Origin: Actinomycetes bacterium
Lineage (GTDB): Bacteria > Actinomycetota > Acidimicrobiia > Acidimicrobiales > JAMCPL01
Reading direction: 5' to 3'
Length of the DNA: 54,197 nt
NCBI GenBank assembly: GCA_021841005.1
Contig: JAKBVZ010000011.1
Location: 1 to 54,197, forward strand
Below, piece after piece: positions 8,087 through 16,690 of this stretch. Position numbers and translations under genes: made by a program. Every line of letters begins with the position of its first letter. Within the stretch, counting starts at the first letter, position 1. Below the pieces are notes generated by a model that did no database searches, was not told the origin of the DNA, and saw only the letters and a program-made list of their open reading frames with translations.

Positions 8087-9091
8087 ATGCGAATACTGGT
8101 TACTGGAGGAGCCGGCTTCATCGGCTCCAATTTTGTGCATTACTGGCTGGACAATCATGGTGACGACAAGGTCATCGTGTACGATCTACTCACCTACGCG
8201 GGGTGCCTGGAGAGCCTGGATGACGTGAGGGAGCGTATCGTCTTTGTCCAGGGAGACATCTGCGATCCTGTCCTGGTACAAGAGACGCTGAAAGAGCATC
8301 GGGTGGACATGGTGGTCAATTTTGCAGCCGAATCCCACAATAGCCTGGCCATCCTGGATCCGGGAAAGTTCTTTCGCACTAATGTGCTGGGTACTCAGAC
8401 GTTGCTGGATGCGGCTCGCCAGGTGGGTCTGTCACGTTTCCATCATGTATCTACATGCGAGGTGTATGGTGATCTTGATCTAGATTCAAAAGAGGAGTTC
8501 ACCGAGGAAAGTCCCTACAGGCCGCGTACACCCTACAACGCTGCCAAGGCCGGTGCGGATCACGCCGTGAGAGCGTATGTGTCGACATTCGGCCTGGACG
8601 CCACCATTACCAATTGTGCCAACAATTATGGCCCCTACCAGTTCCCGGAAAAGGTGATTCCCTTGTTTGCAACCAACGCCATGGACGGTAAACCGTTGCC
8701 TCTTTACGCTTCTACACGCAACAGGCGTGAGTGGCTTCACGTCATCGACCATTGCAGAGCGATTGATTCAGTTCTCCTGAAGGGCCGCGCTGGAGAGACA
8801 TATCATGTAGGCAGCGGTGTCGAGGCGGACATCGAGGAGATAGCGGATATCGTTCTGGGGGTGCTTGGCAAGCCTGCGTCTCTCAAGACCATTGTCCCGG
8901 ATCGTCCGGGGCACGATCGCCGCTACCGGCTGGACTGGACCAAGATACGTAACGAGCTCGGCTGGGAGCCTACCGTTCCATTCGATGAAGGAATGGCCGA
9001 GACTGTGCATTGGTACGAGAACAATCGTGCATGGTGGGAGCCACTGAAACAAAGGGCACCAGTTTCGGAGGAGTCGTGGAAAACCTCCTGA
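8087..9091 (+). CDS. rmlB: dTDP-glucose 4,6-dehydratase
   Basis: 334 aa from ATG 8087 (GTG 8081 in the same frame adds two residues). MRILVTGGAGFIGSNFV is the NAD-binding GxxGxxG; PYNAAKAGADHAVRAY holds the catalytic YxxxK; NNYGPYQFPEK and the late SGVEADIEEIADIV are RmlB features. It converts dTDP-glucose to dTDP-4-keto-6-deoxyglucose for rhamnose synthesis. The usual active-site STDEVYG is STCEVYG here, so the acid Asp position is Cys. First gene of the polysaccharide cluster, with rmlD overlapping its end. A -10-like TAGGCT (8069-8074) could give a leaderless or near-leaderless start. rmlA and rmlC are not adjacent. Confidence 0.9.
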   Translation: MRILVTGGAGFIGSNFVHYWLDNHGDDKVIVYDLLTYAGCLESLDDVRERIVFVQGDICDPVLVQETLKEHRVDMVVNFAAESHNSLAILDPGKFFRTNVLGTQTLLDAARQVGLSRFHHVSTCEVYGDLDLDSKEEFTEESPYRPRTPYNAAKAGADHAVRAYVSTFGLDATITNCANNYGPYQFPEKVIPLFATNAMDGKPLPLYASTRNRREWLHVIDHCRAIDSVLLKGRAGETYHVGSGVEADIEEIADIVLGVLGKPASLKTIVPDRPGHDRRYRLDWTKIRNELGWEPTVPFDEGMAETVHWYENNRAWWEPLKQRAPVSEESWKTS

Positions 9092-9996
9092 AGGTGCTTG
9101 TAACGGGTGCCGGTGGGCAACTTGGATCCGACGTTTGCGACGCACTATCGGGCGTGCTGCCACCGGGCGCAGGCAGTGGCTCGCCTATGAGTGCGAGGAT
9201 CAAGGAGATGCAGTACTGCGACGTGGTGGCGGCCAGCCACGCACAGTTGGACGTGACCAATCGGGCCGGCGTACTGGATGCCGTCGAGGCGATCCGGCCT
9301 GACGTGATAGTCCATGCCGGTGCCTGGACGAGAGTGGATGACTGCGAGCAGTACCCTGACAGGGCCTTTGCGGTCAATGCTCTGGGGACCAGGAACCTTG
9401 CGGAGGGTGCACGGCGTTATGGTGCTCACATGCTTTACGTATCGACCGACTATGTTTTCGATGGAACCCTTGATCGTCCGTATGTCGAGTGGGATGTGCC
9501 TTGCCCGATATCTGTCTACGGACGTTCAAAGCTTGGCGGCGAGATGGAGATCGGCAGTGAGTGGGCCATCGTGAGAACCTCCTGGTTGTGTGGCATTAGG
9601 GGCTGGAATTTCGTAAAAGCCATTGTAAGTGCATACAGGGAGGGCAAACCATTGAAAGTTGTCGATGACCAGAAAGGTAGCCCGACCGTTACCGCGGATC
9701 TGGCTTGCATGGTAGCCTATCTTGCCACAGAGCGATTGCCCGGCATCTACCACATTACCAACCAAGGTGAGGCAAGCTGGTGGGAAGTGGCCAGGCTGGT
9801 GGTAGCCGAGCTTGGTGGTGACCCCGACCTAGTGCAGCCTATATCTACTGCCCAACTTGACCCTCCAAGACCTGCACCACGGCCGGCACACTCCGTCTTG
9901 GACAACGCAGCTCTTCGTGCCGGTGGGATGGCGCTGGCAGCACGCTGGGAGGACGGGATGGCGAGGCTTGTGGCCGAGCTGAAGGAGGGCTGGTAA
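9076..9996 (+). CDS. rmlD: dTDP-4-dehydrorhamnose reductase
   Basis: 306 aa. GTG 9076 chosen: GGAGG (9067-9071) lies 4 nt upstream, and the next residues lead into VLVTGAGGQLGSDV, the nucleotide-binding start of RmlD. YVSTDYVFDG and the YxxxK in SVYGRSKLGGE are family hallmarks, as is WLCGIRGWNFVKAI. Catalyses the last step of dTDP-L-rhamnose formation. Overlaps the 3' end of rmlB by 16 bp, which implies coupled translation. A low-complexity stretch near residues 25-40 (SGVLPPGAGSGSPMSARI) is longer than in typical RmlD. Confidence 0.9.
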   Translation: MENLLKVLVTGAGGQLGSDVCDALSGVLPPGAGSGSPMSARIKEMQYCDVVAASHAQLDVTNRAGVLDAVEAIRPDVIVHAGAWTRVDDCEQYPDRAFAVNALGTRNLAEGARRYGAHMLYVSTDYVFDGTLDRPYVEWDVPCPISVYGRSKLGGEMEIGSEWAIVRTSWLCGIRGWNFVKAIVSAYREGKPLKVVDDQKGSPTVTADLACMVAYLATERLPGIYHITNQGEASWWEVARLVVAELGGDPDLVQPISTAQLDPPRPAPRPAHSVLDNAALRAGGMALAARWEDGMARLVAELKEGW

Positions 9997-11313
9997 TTGG
10001 CCGGTAGGCGAGATGGGCAGGGTTCGATTGCAGTCATCGGGGCCGGATATGTCGGATTGACTACGGCAGCTTGCCTGGCTCATATGGGCCACAGGGTTAC
10101 GTGTGGTGACATAGACGAGAAACGGGTGGCACAGTTGTCCAAGGGCGATGTTCCGATCTTCGAGAAAGGGTTGGACGAGATGGTGAAGGAGGGTATCTCG
10201 TCGAGCAGGCTACGGTTTGTGGTTGGCGCATCTCGAGCGGCCAAGGACGCTGAGTATGTATTTCTCTGTGTCCCTACCCCCCGCATGCCGGATGGCATGC
10301 CTGACATGTCAGCCATATCGTCGGTGGCCCATGAGATAGCTCCTGTGCTTCGAAGCAGGACGGTGGTCGTGAACAAGTCCACCGTTCCGGTAGGGTCTGC
10401 CCTGATGGTGGAACGCATGATAGGACGTTCCGATATCAAGGTGGTGTCGAACCCGGAATTCCTGAGGGAAGGTACCGCAGTGAGTGATTTTCTCCATCCA
10501 GATAGGATAGTCATTGGTTCTGACGACGAGCAGTCTGCCGTGAGGGTGAGTTCCTTATTTTCAGGTGTTCCGGCACCGATCATGATTACCGATGCCATGA
10601 CAGCTGAGACCGTGAAGTACGTGGCAAATGCATTCCTGGCAACGAAGATCAGTTTTGCCAATTCTGTCGCGGAACTCTGCGAGATGCTCGGAGTCGAGGT
10701 AAAAGATGTGCTTCTGGGCATTGCCTACGATCATCGCATAGGCTTCGAGTACCTGAGTCCGGGGCCCGGGTGGGGTGGATCATGCCTGCCTAAGGATACC
10801 AGTGCCCTACTTGCTTTTGCGTCTGAATCTGGCTACGATATGAAGTTGCTGGCGGCTGCTACAAGGGCCAACGAGGATCATGAGGTGTGGATTGCCCGCA
10901 AGGCGCTGTCCATGCTCGGGGTATCCGACGACTGTCGCAAGGACGGGCTGGTGGTGGCGGTGTGGGGGGTTTCTTTCAAGGCCGGTACAGATGACACCCG
11001 GGACTCACCGGCGCTGGCGTTCCTGACTACACTTGCGGAGCAGGGCATGACCTTTAGGATTTTCGATCCTGCTTTGCACAATGCGACCGGCGGGTTGCCG
11101 GAAGGAACCGCTGTATGTGGCGATCCGTATTCGGCTTGCAGCGGCGCCGATCTGCTATGTATCATGACGGAGTGGGAGGAGTTTCGTTGGATGGACTTCT
11201 CCAAGGTAATGGACGTCATGGTGACGCCGAAGATACTGGATGCGCGGAACCTGCTGGATCCGATTGTCATACGAAAGCTTGGTTTTGTTTACGAGGGTGT
11301 TGGTCGTAGATGA
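9997..11313 (+). CDS. ugd: UDP-glucose 6-dehydrogenase
   Basis: 438 aa. Starts at TTG 9997, directly after the rmlD stop, with AAGGAGGG 9-10 nt upstream. IAVIGAGYVGLTTAACLA is the NAD site, FLCVPTP the second family motif, NPEFLREGTAV the substrate loop, and GPGWGGSCLPKDTSAL carries the catalytic Cys; FKAGTDDTRDSPAL is in the C-terminal UDP-binding domain. It oxidises UDP-glucose to UDP-glucuronate. The following gene probably uses this product, and the two overlap by 4 bp (11310-11313). Confidence 0.93.
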   Translation: MAGRRDGQGSIAVIGAGYVGLTTAACLAHMGHRVTCGDIDEKRVAQLSKGDVPIFEKGLDEMVKEGISSSRLRFVVGASRAAKDAEYVFLCVPTPRMPDGMPDMSAISSVAHEIAPVLRSRTVVVNKSTVPVGSALMVERMIGRSDIKVVSNPEFLREGTAVSDFLHPDRIVIGSDDEQSAVRVSSLFSGVPAPIMITDAMTAETVKYVANAFLATKISFANSVAELCEMLGVEVKDVLLGIAYDHRIGFEYLSPGPGWGGSCLPKDTSALLAFASESGYDMKLLAAATRANEDHEVWIARKALSMLGVSDDCRKDGLVVAVWGVSFKAGTDDTRDSPALAFLTTLAEQGMTFRIFDPALHNATGGLPEGTAVCGDPYSACSGADLLCIMTEWEEFRWMDFSKVMDVMVTPKILDARNLLDPIVIRKLGFVYEGVGRR

Positions 11314-12275
11314 CGAGAGCGCTTGTGACCGGAGGCGCCGGTTTTATCGGATCGCACCTTTGCGAAGCCTTACTTGACCGTGGGTGGTCGGTTGTCTGTG
11401 TGGATGATCTGTCTACGGGGAGCAGGTCGAACGTGGGCTACCTGGAAGAGTTGGGTGGTAAGCGTTTTCATGTAGTCATCGAGGATCTCTCGGCTGGTGA
11501 ATGGGAATCCAAAGCAGGTGAGGGAGGGTTTGACCTGGTGTTCCATCTTGCCAGCGCTGCCTCACCTCCCGATTACCTTGCAATGCCGCTCCAGACTCTT
11601 CTTGTAGGCAGTACAGGTACGTGGCGTGCCGTAGAGTTTGCATACCAGCGCGGTGCGCGTTTCATATTTACATCCACGAGCGAGGTGTATGGCGATCCTC
11701 TGGTCCATCCCCAGAATGAGGGATATTGGGGCAACGTGAATCCTATCGGTCCTAGATCGGTATATGACGAGGGAAAGCGATTTTCAGAGGCATTGACTAT
11801 CGCCAGGTATCGCGAACTTGGTCAGAGTGTCGGCATTGCCCGACTCTTCAATACCTACGGGCCGAGAATGCGCCCCGGTGACGGAAGGGTTCTTTCCAAC
11901 TTCGTGGAGCAAGCGTTGACTGGTAAGCCGTTGACCGTCTATGGGGACGGTAGCCAGACTCGCAGCCCATGCTACGTATCTGATCTTGTCAGGGGATTGA
12001 TCGCATTGAGCGACTCGTCCCTGGTGGGCCCTGTTAACCTCGGAAATCCGCACGAGGTGACGGTGCTCGAGTTGGCGCATATGGTTATCGAGGCTACTGG
12101 TTCCTCCTCGACAGTGGAGTTCATGCCTCTTCCCGAGGATGATCCCAAGAAGCGCTGTCCTGACATCGGCCTTGCGATGCGGGAGCTGGCTTGGTCGCCG
12201 TCTGTAGCCCTACGTGATGGGCTGGTGATGTTTATCGAGTGGATGAGGGCACGAGTGGATGGCGTGATCGGGTGA
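11310..12275 (+). CDS. NAD-dependent UDP-glucuronate decarboxylase (UDP-xylose synthase-like)
   Basis: 321 aa. TRALVTGGAGFIGSHLCEAL is the SDR nucleotide site. HLASAASPPDYLAMPLQTL and YWGNVNPIGPRSVYDEGKR closely follow the UXS pattern (ASPPxY...; YWGxVNPxGxRSCYDEGKR) and include the YxxxK; RLFNTYGPRMRPGDGRVLSN is also characteristic. In the family, UDP-glucuronate is decarboxylated to UDP-xylose. The 4-bp overlap with ugd makes a biochemical pair: UDP-glucose to UDP-glucuronate to UDP-xylose. RTRSPCYVSDLV near the C-terminus fits extended SDRs. Confidence 0.85.
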   Translation: MTRALVTGGAGFIGSHLCEALLDRGWSVVCVDDLSTGSRSNVGYLEELGGKRFHVVIEDLSAGEWESKAGEGGFDLVFHLASAASPPDYLAMPLQTLLVGSTGTWRAVEFAYQRGARFIFTSTSEVYGDPLVHPQNEGYWGNVNPIGPRSVYDEGKRFSEALTIARYRELGQSVGIARLFNTYGPRMRPGDGRVLSNFVEQALTGKPLTVYGDGSQTRSPCYVSDLVRGLIALSDSSLVGPVNLGNPHEVTVLELAHMVIEATGSSSTVEFMPLPEDDPKKRCPDIGLAMRELAWSPSVALRDGLVMFIEWMRARVDGVIG

Positions 12276-12372
12276 GGATGCAGTCGGATGTGTATATAGT
12301 TGGCTGGAGGTGCGGCTAGGTGAGAGGTAAGCCGAGCGAGTGAATGGAGAGAACCCAGTGATGGAGGGTATG

Positions 12373-13083
12373 ATGAACTCGGAAGGGCGGCGATATAGGC
12401 GTCTGTCCGTGCTCGTTCCTGTCTACAACGAACGTACCACCGTTGGCGAAGTGCTCCGCCGGGTGAGGCAGGCCCAGATTCCACTGGAAATGGAAGTGAT
12501 TGTCGTGGACGACGGTTCCACCGATGGGACGGATGCCGTCCTGAAGGCCATCTCTGATTCCACGATTCGCGTCATCAAGCACACCACCAACATGGGCAAG
12601 GGCGCCGCTTTGAGAACGGCCATGGCCTCCGCAAGCGGAGATCTTGTGCTGATCCAGGATGCCGACCTCGAGTATGATCCCGGAGATTGGCCGGCGTTGC
12701 TGGCTCCCGTGCTTTCCGGCAAGGCTGAAGTGGTCTACGGCAGTAGATTTACCGGTCCGCGCAGGAATATGTTCCCGTCGCACTGGATCGGCAATCGCTT
12801 CCTCACCCTGGTCACCAATGTCTTGTACAGGTCGACTCTCTCGGACATGGAGACGTGCTACAAGCTGTTCACCAGGGATGCCCTTCACGGCATAGAGATC
12901 CAATCCAGGGGATTCGACGTGGAGCCCGAGCTGACCGCGAAGATCCTGAGGAAGGGTATAAGGATTTACGAGGTACCGGTATCGTACGCCGGGCGGGAGG
13001 TGAGTGAGGGCAAGAAGATACGATGGCAGGATGGCTTCAAGGCACTAGCTGCGCTCTTAAAGTATCGCATAACACGGCTATAG
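12373..13083 (+). CDS. GT2 family glycosyltransferase (polyprenol-phosphate hexosyltransferase-like)
   Basis: 236 aa from ATG 12373, with GGAGG (12363-12367) five bases upstream; in-frame GTG 12340 and ATG 12361 are alternatives. SVLVPVYNERTTVGEVL, VVDDGSTDGT, NMGKGAALRTAM and IQDADLEYDP are the DPM1/DPG-synthase type GT-A motifs, with the DxD-like DAD. GSRFTGPRRNMFPSHWIGN and METCYKLFTRDAL are typical of polyprenyl-phosphate sugar transferases. No membrane segments are evident. It probably charges a lipid carrier with a sugar in the cytoplasm for export of the polymer made by this cluster. Confidence 0.85.
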   Translation: MNSEGRRYRRLSVLVPVYNERTTVGEVLRRVRQAQIPLEMEVIVVDDGSTDGTDAVLKAISDSTIRVIKHTTNMGKGAALRTAMASASGDLVLIQDADLEYDPGDWPALLAPVLSGKAEVVYGSRFTGPRRNMFPSHWIGNRFLTLVTNVLYRSTLSDMETCYKLFTRDALHGIEIQSRGFDVEPELTAKILRKGIRIYEVPVSYAGREVSEGKKIRWQDGFKALAALLKYRITRL

Positions 13084-13256
13084 TCTATTGAAATGCCGCG
13101 AGATCGAGATGGACGTGTTGCCTATCCTCATTTGTGGAAATGTATGATATTGTGCCGTCGTACCTGCCGGATCCGGTCCCTCCCTAGCGCTACCCGAGCC
13201 GGTGCTTCCTGGACGCACGATACCCGGGTACACGATACCCGGATTGAGGCATCAAG

Positions 13257-14351
13257 GTGATGGCGTCGGCCGGTGGGCACGATAGTGGCGTGGTCTGCCC
13301 GGTATCGGCGGTGGTTGTCAATCACAATGGGGGGGATCTGCTCGGTGCATGCGTGCAGAGTTTGCTGTCCGATGGCGTTGACGAGGTGATCGTGGTGGAC
13401 AACGTGTCGACGGACGGCTCCATAGAGGATCTGCGACTTACTGTTCGAAGCCATGCTGGCGCTGGTGACGCAGGTCCGAACCCAAATTCAAGTTCAAGCT
13501 CCGGCCCAGGTACCGGGGCTGCCGATGTACGCGTCGTGGAAACCGGGCTCAATCTGGGATACGGCGCGGCCGCCAACAGAGGGATAGCGGCCTGCGGGGT
13601 GCAAGATGGCCTTGTGGTTGTCTGTAATCCTGATATCCGCCTGCACCAGGGAGCCATCGTCTCTCTGGCCAGCGCCATTTCTTCAGATCCTACGGTGGCC
13701 ATTGCCGGTCCCCTTATCCTGGCACCGGACGGTTCGAGGTACCCGTCAGCACGGAGGTTCCCATCGCTCCTAGACGCTGGCATGCACGCCACTCTGGGCC
13801 TGTTGTTTCCGCATAACAGATTCACGAAACGCTACAGGATGGAGGGTGGTACAGGCGATGCAGGCGTAGCCAGTGGTGCAGCCGGTGTCGGCTCGAATGG
13901 ATCGCCTGCATACGACATCGGTGGCCAGGGGTGCGCGACTGAAGTGGACTGGGTGTCAGGGGCTTTCTTCATGGCTAGGAAAGGCTTTCTGGAAGAGATA
14001 GGCGGGTTTGACGAAGACTATTTCATGTACGGAGAGGATGTGGATCTCTGCTGGAGGGCGCACAAGGCAGGCTACGGAGTAATCTATGTATCTGGTGCAG
14101 TTGTCACCCATGAGCGAGCCCATTCCACCAGCAGGCATCCCTATCGTATGCTGATGGCTCACCACCGGTCCACCCTTAGATTCGCATCGAAAAGATACGT
14201 TGGACCAGGAAGCATACTGCTAGTGCCTGTATCAGCAGTTCTAGGCGTGCGACTTGTGATGGCGTTACTGAACCAAGCGATTAGCTCGCTGCGTCACGGC
14301 GTATCTAGTGGCCCGTCCACAAATGACAGTGCGCTCCCGCCGACCAGATGA
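13257..14351 (+). CDS. GT2 family glycosyltransferase (rhamnosyltransferase-like)
   Basis: 364 aa from GTG 13257 (ATG 13260 adjacent), with GAGG 7 nt upstream. VSAVVVNHNGGDLLGACVQSL, EVIVVDNVSTDGS, GLNLGYGAAANRGI, CNPDIRLHQGA and GAFFMARKGFLEEIGGFDEDYFMYGEDVDLCWR match the WbbL/GT2 rhamnosyltransferase group. Two low-complexity insertions (Pro/Asn/Ser-rich near 65-85; Gly/Ala-rich near 198-222) interrupt the fold, unlike most relatives. A C-terminal hydrophobic segment (SILLVPVSAVLGVRLVMALL) may anchor it. With rmlB/rmlD upstream, dTDP-rhamnose is a likely donor, by inference. Confidence 0.85.
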   Translation: MMASAGGHDSGVVCPVSAVVVNHNGGDLLGACVQSLLSDGVDEVIVVDNVSTDGSIEDLRLTVRSHAGAGDAGPNPNSSSSSGPGTGAADVRVVETGLNLGYGAAANRGIAACGVQDGLVVVCNPDIRLHQGAIVSLASAISSDPTVAIAGPLILAPDGSRYPSARRFPSLLDAGMHATLGLLFPHNRFTKRYRMEGGTGDAGVASGAAGVGSNGSPAYDIGGQGCATEVDWVSGAFFMARKGFLEEIGGFDEDYFMYGEDVDLCWRAHKAGYGVIYVSGAVVTHERAHSTSRHPYRMLMAHHRSTLRFASKRYVGPGSILLVPVSAVLGVRLVMALLNQAISSLRHGVSSGPSTNDSALPPTR

Positions 14352-14431
14352 CGCCCTTGGCCGCGTGAGATGCGGATGACCAGGCGGTGTTGACCAGCAC
14401 CTCTGTTTTGGTAGTAAGATACCTGGTCGGT

Positions 14432-14475
14432 ATGGATAGACGAGACATAGTAAATGGATAGACGAGACATAGTAA
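14432..14475 (+). repeat. 22-bp perfect tandem duplication containing the start codon
   Basis: Units at 14432-14453 and 14454-14475 each begin ATGGATAGACGAGACATAG. The second ATG opens the 290-aa gene; the first gives a 9-codon frame that stops at TAG 14459-14461, inside the second unit. Confidence 0.95.
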
Positions 14476-15326
14476 GGCAAGTGGCGCGGGCTGCGTCTAC
14501 TGGGAGCAGCAAGTCGTACAGGGAAAGGTCCCCTATCCACTGGTATGCGAGCCTCGCGTTGATCGTGATACTTGGCGTGCTGTCCATAGTATACTCGCGC
14601 TACGAGCTGACACACGCGACGAGTGGCGCGAGCACTCCGACCAAGACCACTTATGCTGCTTTCTCTTTCGATTTTTGCGGCAAGCAGCTGGGCAATCCCC
14701 CTACAAATCCGAATCCGGCCAAAGCGGTGCTAGCTACCAAGGGTGACGGCATCATCTATATACCGGCATCTGCGGCCAAGAAGGGGAAGAACACCCTGGG
14801 CAATTTTGTAGATTCCTATCCGAAGATGGAATTGACAAGCAATACCATACGTTATCCAGGTGGACCCGCGTATCACAGTGGCAACCATTGTCCCAAGGGA
14901 ACCCCGGATTCCGGTAAGGTGGGCACCGTCCGGGTGGAGCAGTGGGCGAGCTTCAAGGCTCAAACCGGTACTCCCGTTTCCGGTAATCCCGCCTCGCTTG
15001 TTCTTACCAACGGCATGGAGGTCACGATGGCTTTTATCCCTGCGAATGCCTCGATCCCAAGGCCACCGGCGAGTGTGACCTCCAAGATGCTCACAGACAT
15101 CTCAGGAGTGAAACCGACGCCCACCTCCAGCACGCCATCGAGCGGCATTCCCACCTCCAGCACGCCATCGAGCGGCGTTCCCACCTCCAGCACGCCATCG
15201 AGCGGCGTTCCATCGAGCGGCATTCCCACCTCCAGCACGCCATCGAGCGTGTCGCACCCAGCCACGTCTGTACCGTCTTCGAGCAAGACGTCGAGCGGAA
15301 CCACTCACGGTTCCACAAAGCCGTGA
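14454..15326 (+). CDS. Membrane-anchored protein with Ser/Thr/Pro-rich repeat tail
   Basis: 290 aa, family not recognised. Order: basic cytoplasmic start, one hydrophobic helix (about 32-49, YASLALIVILGVLSIVYS), an extracytoplasmic domain of about 140 residues containing FDFCGKQLG and NHCPKGT (two Cys that could form a disulfide), then a repetitive tail of SSTPSSG(I/V)PT units to the end. The tail could be a wall-spanning or glycosylated linker. Located between glycosyltransferase and sugar-nucleotide genes, so a role in envelope polysaccharide assembly or attachment is plausible but inferred. The start codon region is duplicated (14432-14475). Confidence 0.7.
   Translation: MDRRDIVRQVARAASTGSSKSYRERSPIHWYASLALIVILGVLSIVYSRYELTHATSGASTPTKTTYAAFSFDFCGKQLGNPPTNPNPAKAVLATKGDGIIYIPASAAKKGKNTLGNFVDSYPKMELTSNTIRYPGGPAYHSGNHCPKGTPDSGKVGTVRVEQWASFKAQTGTPVSGNPASLVLTNGMEVTMAFIPANASIPRPPASVTSKMLTDISGVKPTPTSSTPSSGIPTSSTPSSGVPTSSTPSSGVPSSGIPTSSTPSSVSHPATSVPSSSKTSSGTTHGSTKP
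15121..15249 (+). repeat. 30-bp in-frame minisatellite (4 units, one after a half unit)
   Basis: CCACCTCCAGCACGCCATCG-type units start at 15121, 15151 and 15181; a half unit at 15211-15225 precedes a partial unit at 15226-15249. They encode the PTSSTPSSG repeats of the membrane protein tail. Confidence 0.95.
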
Positions 15327-15339
15327 GTGCTCCACTGAA

Positions 15340-16638
15340 TTGAACTCCATACTCCTTGTAGGTGGGGAGGGTACCAGGTTGCGGCCGCTAACCTATACGA
15401 CCCCGAAGCAGTTGCTTCCCGTGACAGGAGTGCCAATGATCGAGCGGGTCCTGGAAAGATTGCATACCGTGCCGCATGCCCTTTCTCGCGATGCTGGGAG
15501 CGTTGCTGGCGTACCAGGCAAAACATCTGATGGGGAGTACGGCGGTGGGAACAGCGGTGGACATGTTGGTACAGGTATGCTTAGTGGCGGGTCTGTGGAG
15601 TGCATACTATCGATGGGATACAAGCCTGACAGGTTTCGCCAAGCGTATCCTGATGGAATCATTTCTGACGTCAAGGTATCCTATGCCATTGAACCGGAGC
15701 CATTAGGCACCGGAGGGGCTATCAGGTTTGCGGCGGCACATGGAAGGGTTGACCGCACCTTTGTGGTGATGAACGGTGACGTGCTTGGCGGGCCTGATAT
15801 TGGCGATCTGCTGTCGTTTCACTTCGCGAACCGGCGGCACGGCGCCCTCGCGACCATAGGCCTTGTTGCTGTAGAGGATCCGTCGCGGTTCGGAGTGGTG
15901 GTGATGGATGCTTCCGGACAGGTCCAGCGATTTGTGGAAAAGCCTCCACAGGGCCAGTCACCATCCCGGCTGGTGAATAGTGGTGTATATATCATGGAGC
16001 CGGAGGTGCTGGACATGATACCTGGAGACCGGATGGTATCGATCGAGCGCGAAACGTTCCCAGCGCTTGCCGGTATGGGAGCGCTTTATGCTTACGCTTC
16101 TCACGATTACTGGCTCGATGCAGGTACTCCTGAGGCGTATATTCAGGCAAATATGGATTACCTGTCTCGTTACTATCCTGCAGTTTTATCTCCTGCGGGC
16201 TCATCCGGTACGACTGGTCCAGGCGAGCCCTGGGGAAGTGGTGGCAACGAAGTTCCAGCAGCGGGCGGAGTCTCACCGTTGCAGGGTGCCCGTCGCATGG
16301 CGGAGGGTGTATGGGTAACCGGTAACCCGACGATCAATGGCAAGGTGCAGCCACCGTCACTGGTTCTGGACGGATCGATGATAGAGAGTGGGGCGGAAGT
16401 GTCGTATGCGGTCATTGGAAATGGGTGCTTTGTCGGTGCCGGTTGCAGGGTGGAGCGATCTGTTGTAATGGATGGCTCGAAGATCATGCAAGGTTCTCTG
16501 GTATCTGACTCGGTACTTGCAGAAAACGTTGAGGTCGGTGCAGGATCGCGTGTATCGGATTGGTCGGTGGTAGGAGATGGATATATAGTGACTCCAGGCT
16601 CGGTACTCCACCACGCCAGGATTCCAGAGCTTCGATAA
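15340..16638 (+). CDS. NDP-sugar pyrophosphorylase with left-handed beta-helix C-terminus
   Basis: 432 aa from TTG 15340, the only start before SILLVGGEGTRLRPLT, the nucleotide-binding motif GGxGTRLxPLT followed by PKQLLPVTGVPMIERVL. VMNGDVLGGPDIG is the metal-binding site, FVEKPPQG the sugar loop, NSGVYIMEPEVL the central strand. The C-terminus (about 330-432) has hexapeptide-type repeats (GAEVSYAVIGNGCFVGAGC). The layout matches mannose-1-phosphate guanylyltransferase/glucose-1-phosphate nucleotidyltransferase fusions; base and sugar specificity cannot be read. A Gly-rich insertion lies at about 50-82. It may feed the neighbouring GalE-like enzyme or glycosyltransferases. Confidence 0.85.
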   Translation: MNSILLVGGEGTRLRPLTYTTPKQLLPVTGVPMIERVLERLHTVPHALSRDAGSVAGVPGKTSDGEYGGGNSGGHVGTGMLSGGSVECILSMGYKPDRFRQAYPDGIISDVKVSYAIEPEPLGTGGAIRFAAAHGRVDRTFVVMNGDVLGGPDIGDLLSFHFANRRHGALATIGLVAVEDPSRFGVVVMDASGQVQRFVEKPPQGQSPSRLVNSGVYIMEPEVLDMIPGDRMVSIERETFPALAGMGALYAYASHDYWLDAGTPEAYIQANMDYLSRYYPAVLSPAGSSGTTGPGEPWGSGGNEVPAAGGVSPLQGARRMAEGVWVTGNPTINGKVQPPSLVLDGSMIESGAEVSYAVIGNGCFVGAGCRVERSVVMDGSKIMQGSLVSDSVLAENVEVGAGSRVSDWSVVGDGYIVTPGSVLHHARIPELR

Positions 16639-16690
16639 CGGCTGAAGCTGCTTTCACATATGACATGTGGGGCGCGGATAGGAGAATTAC

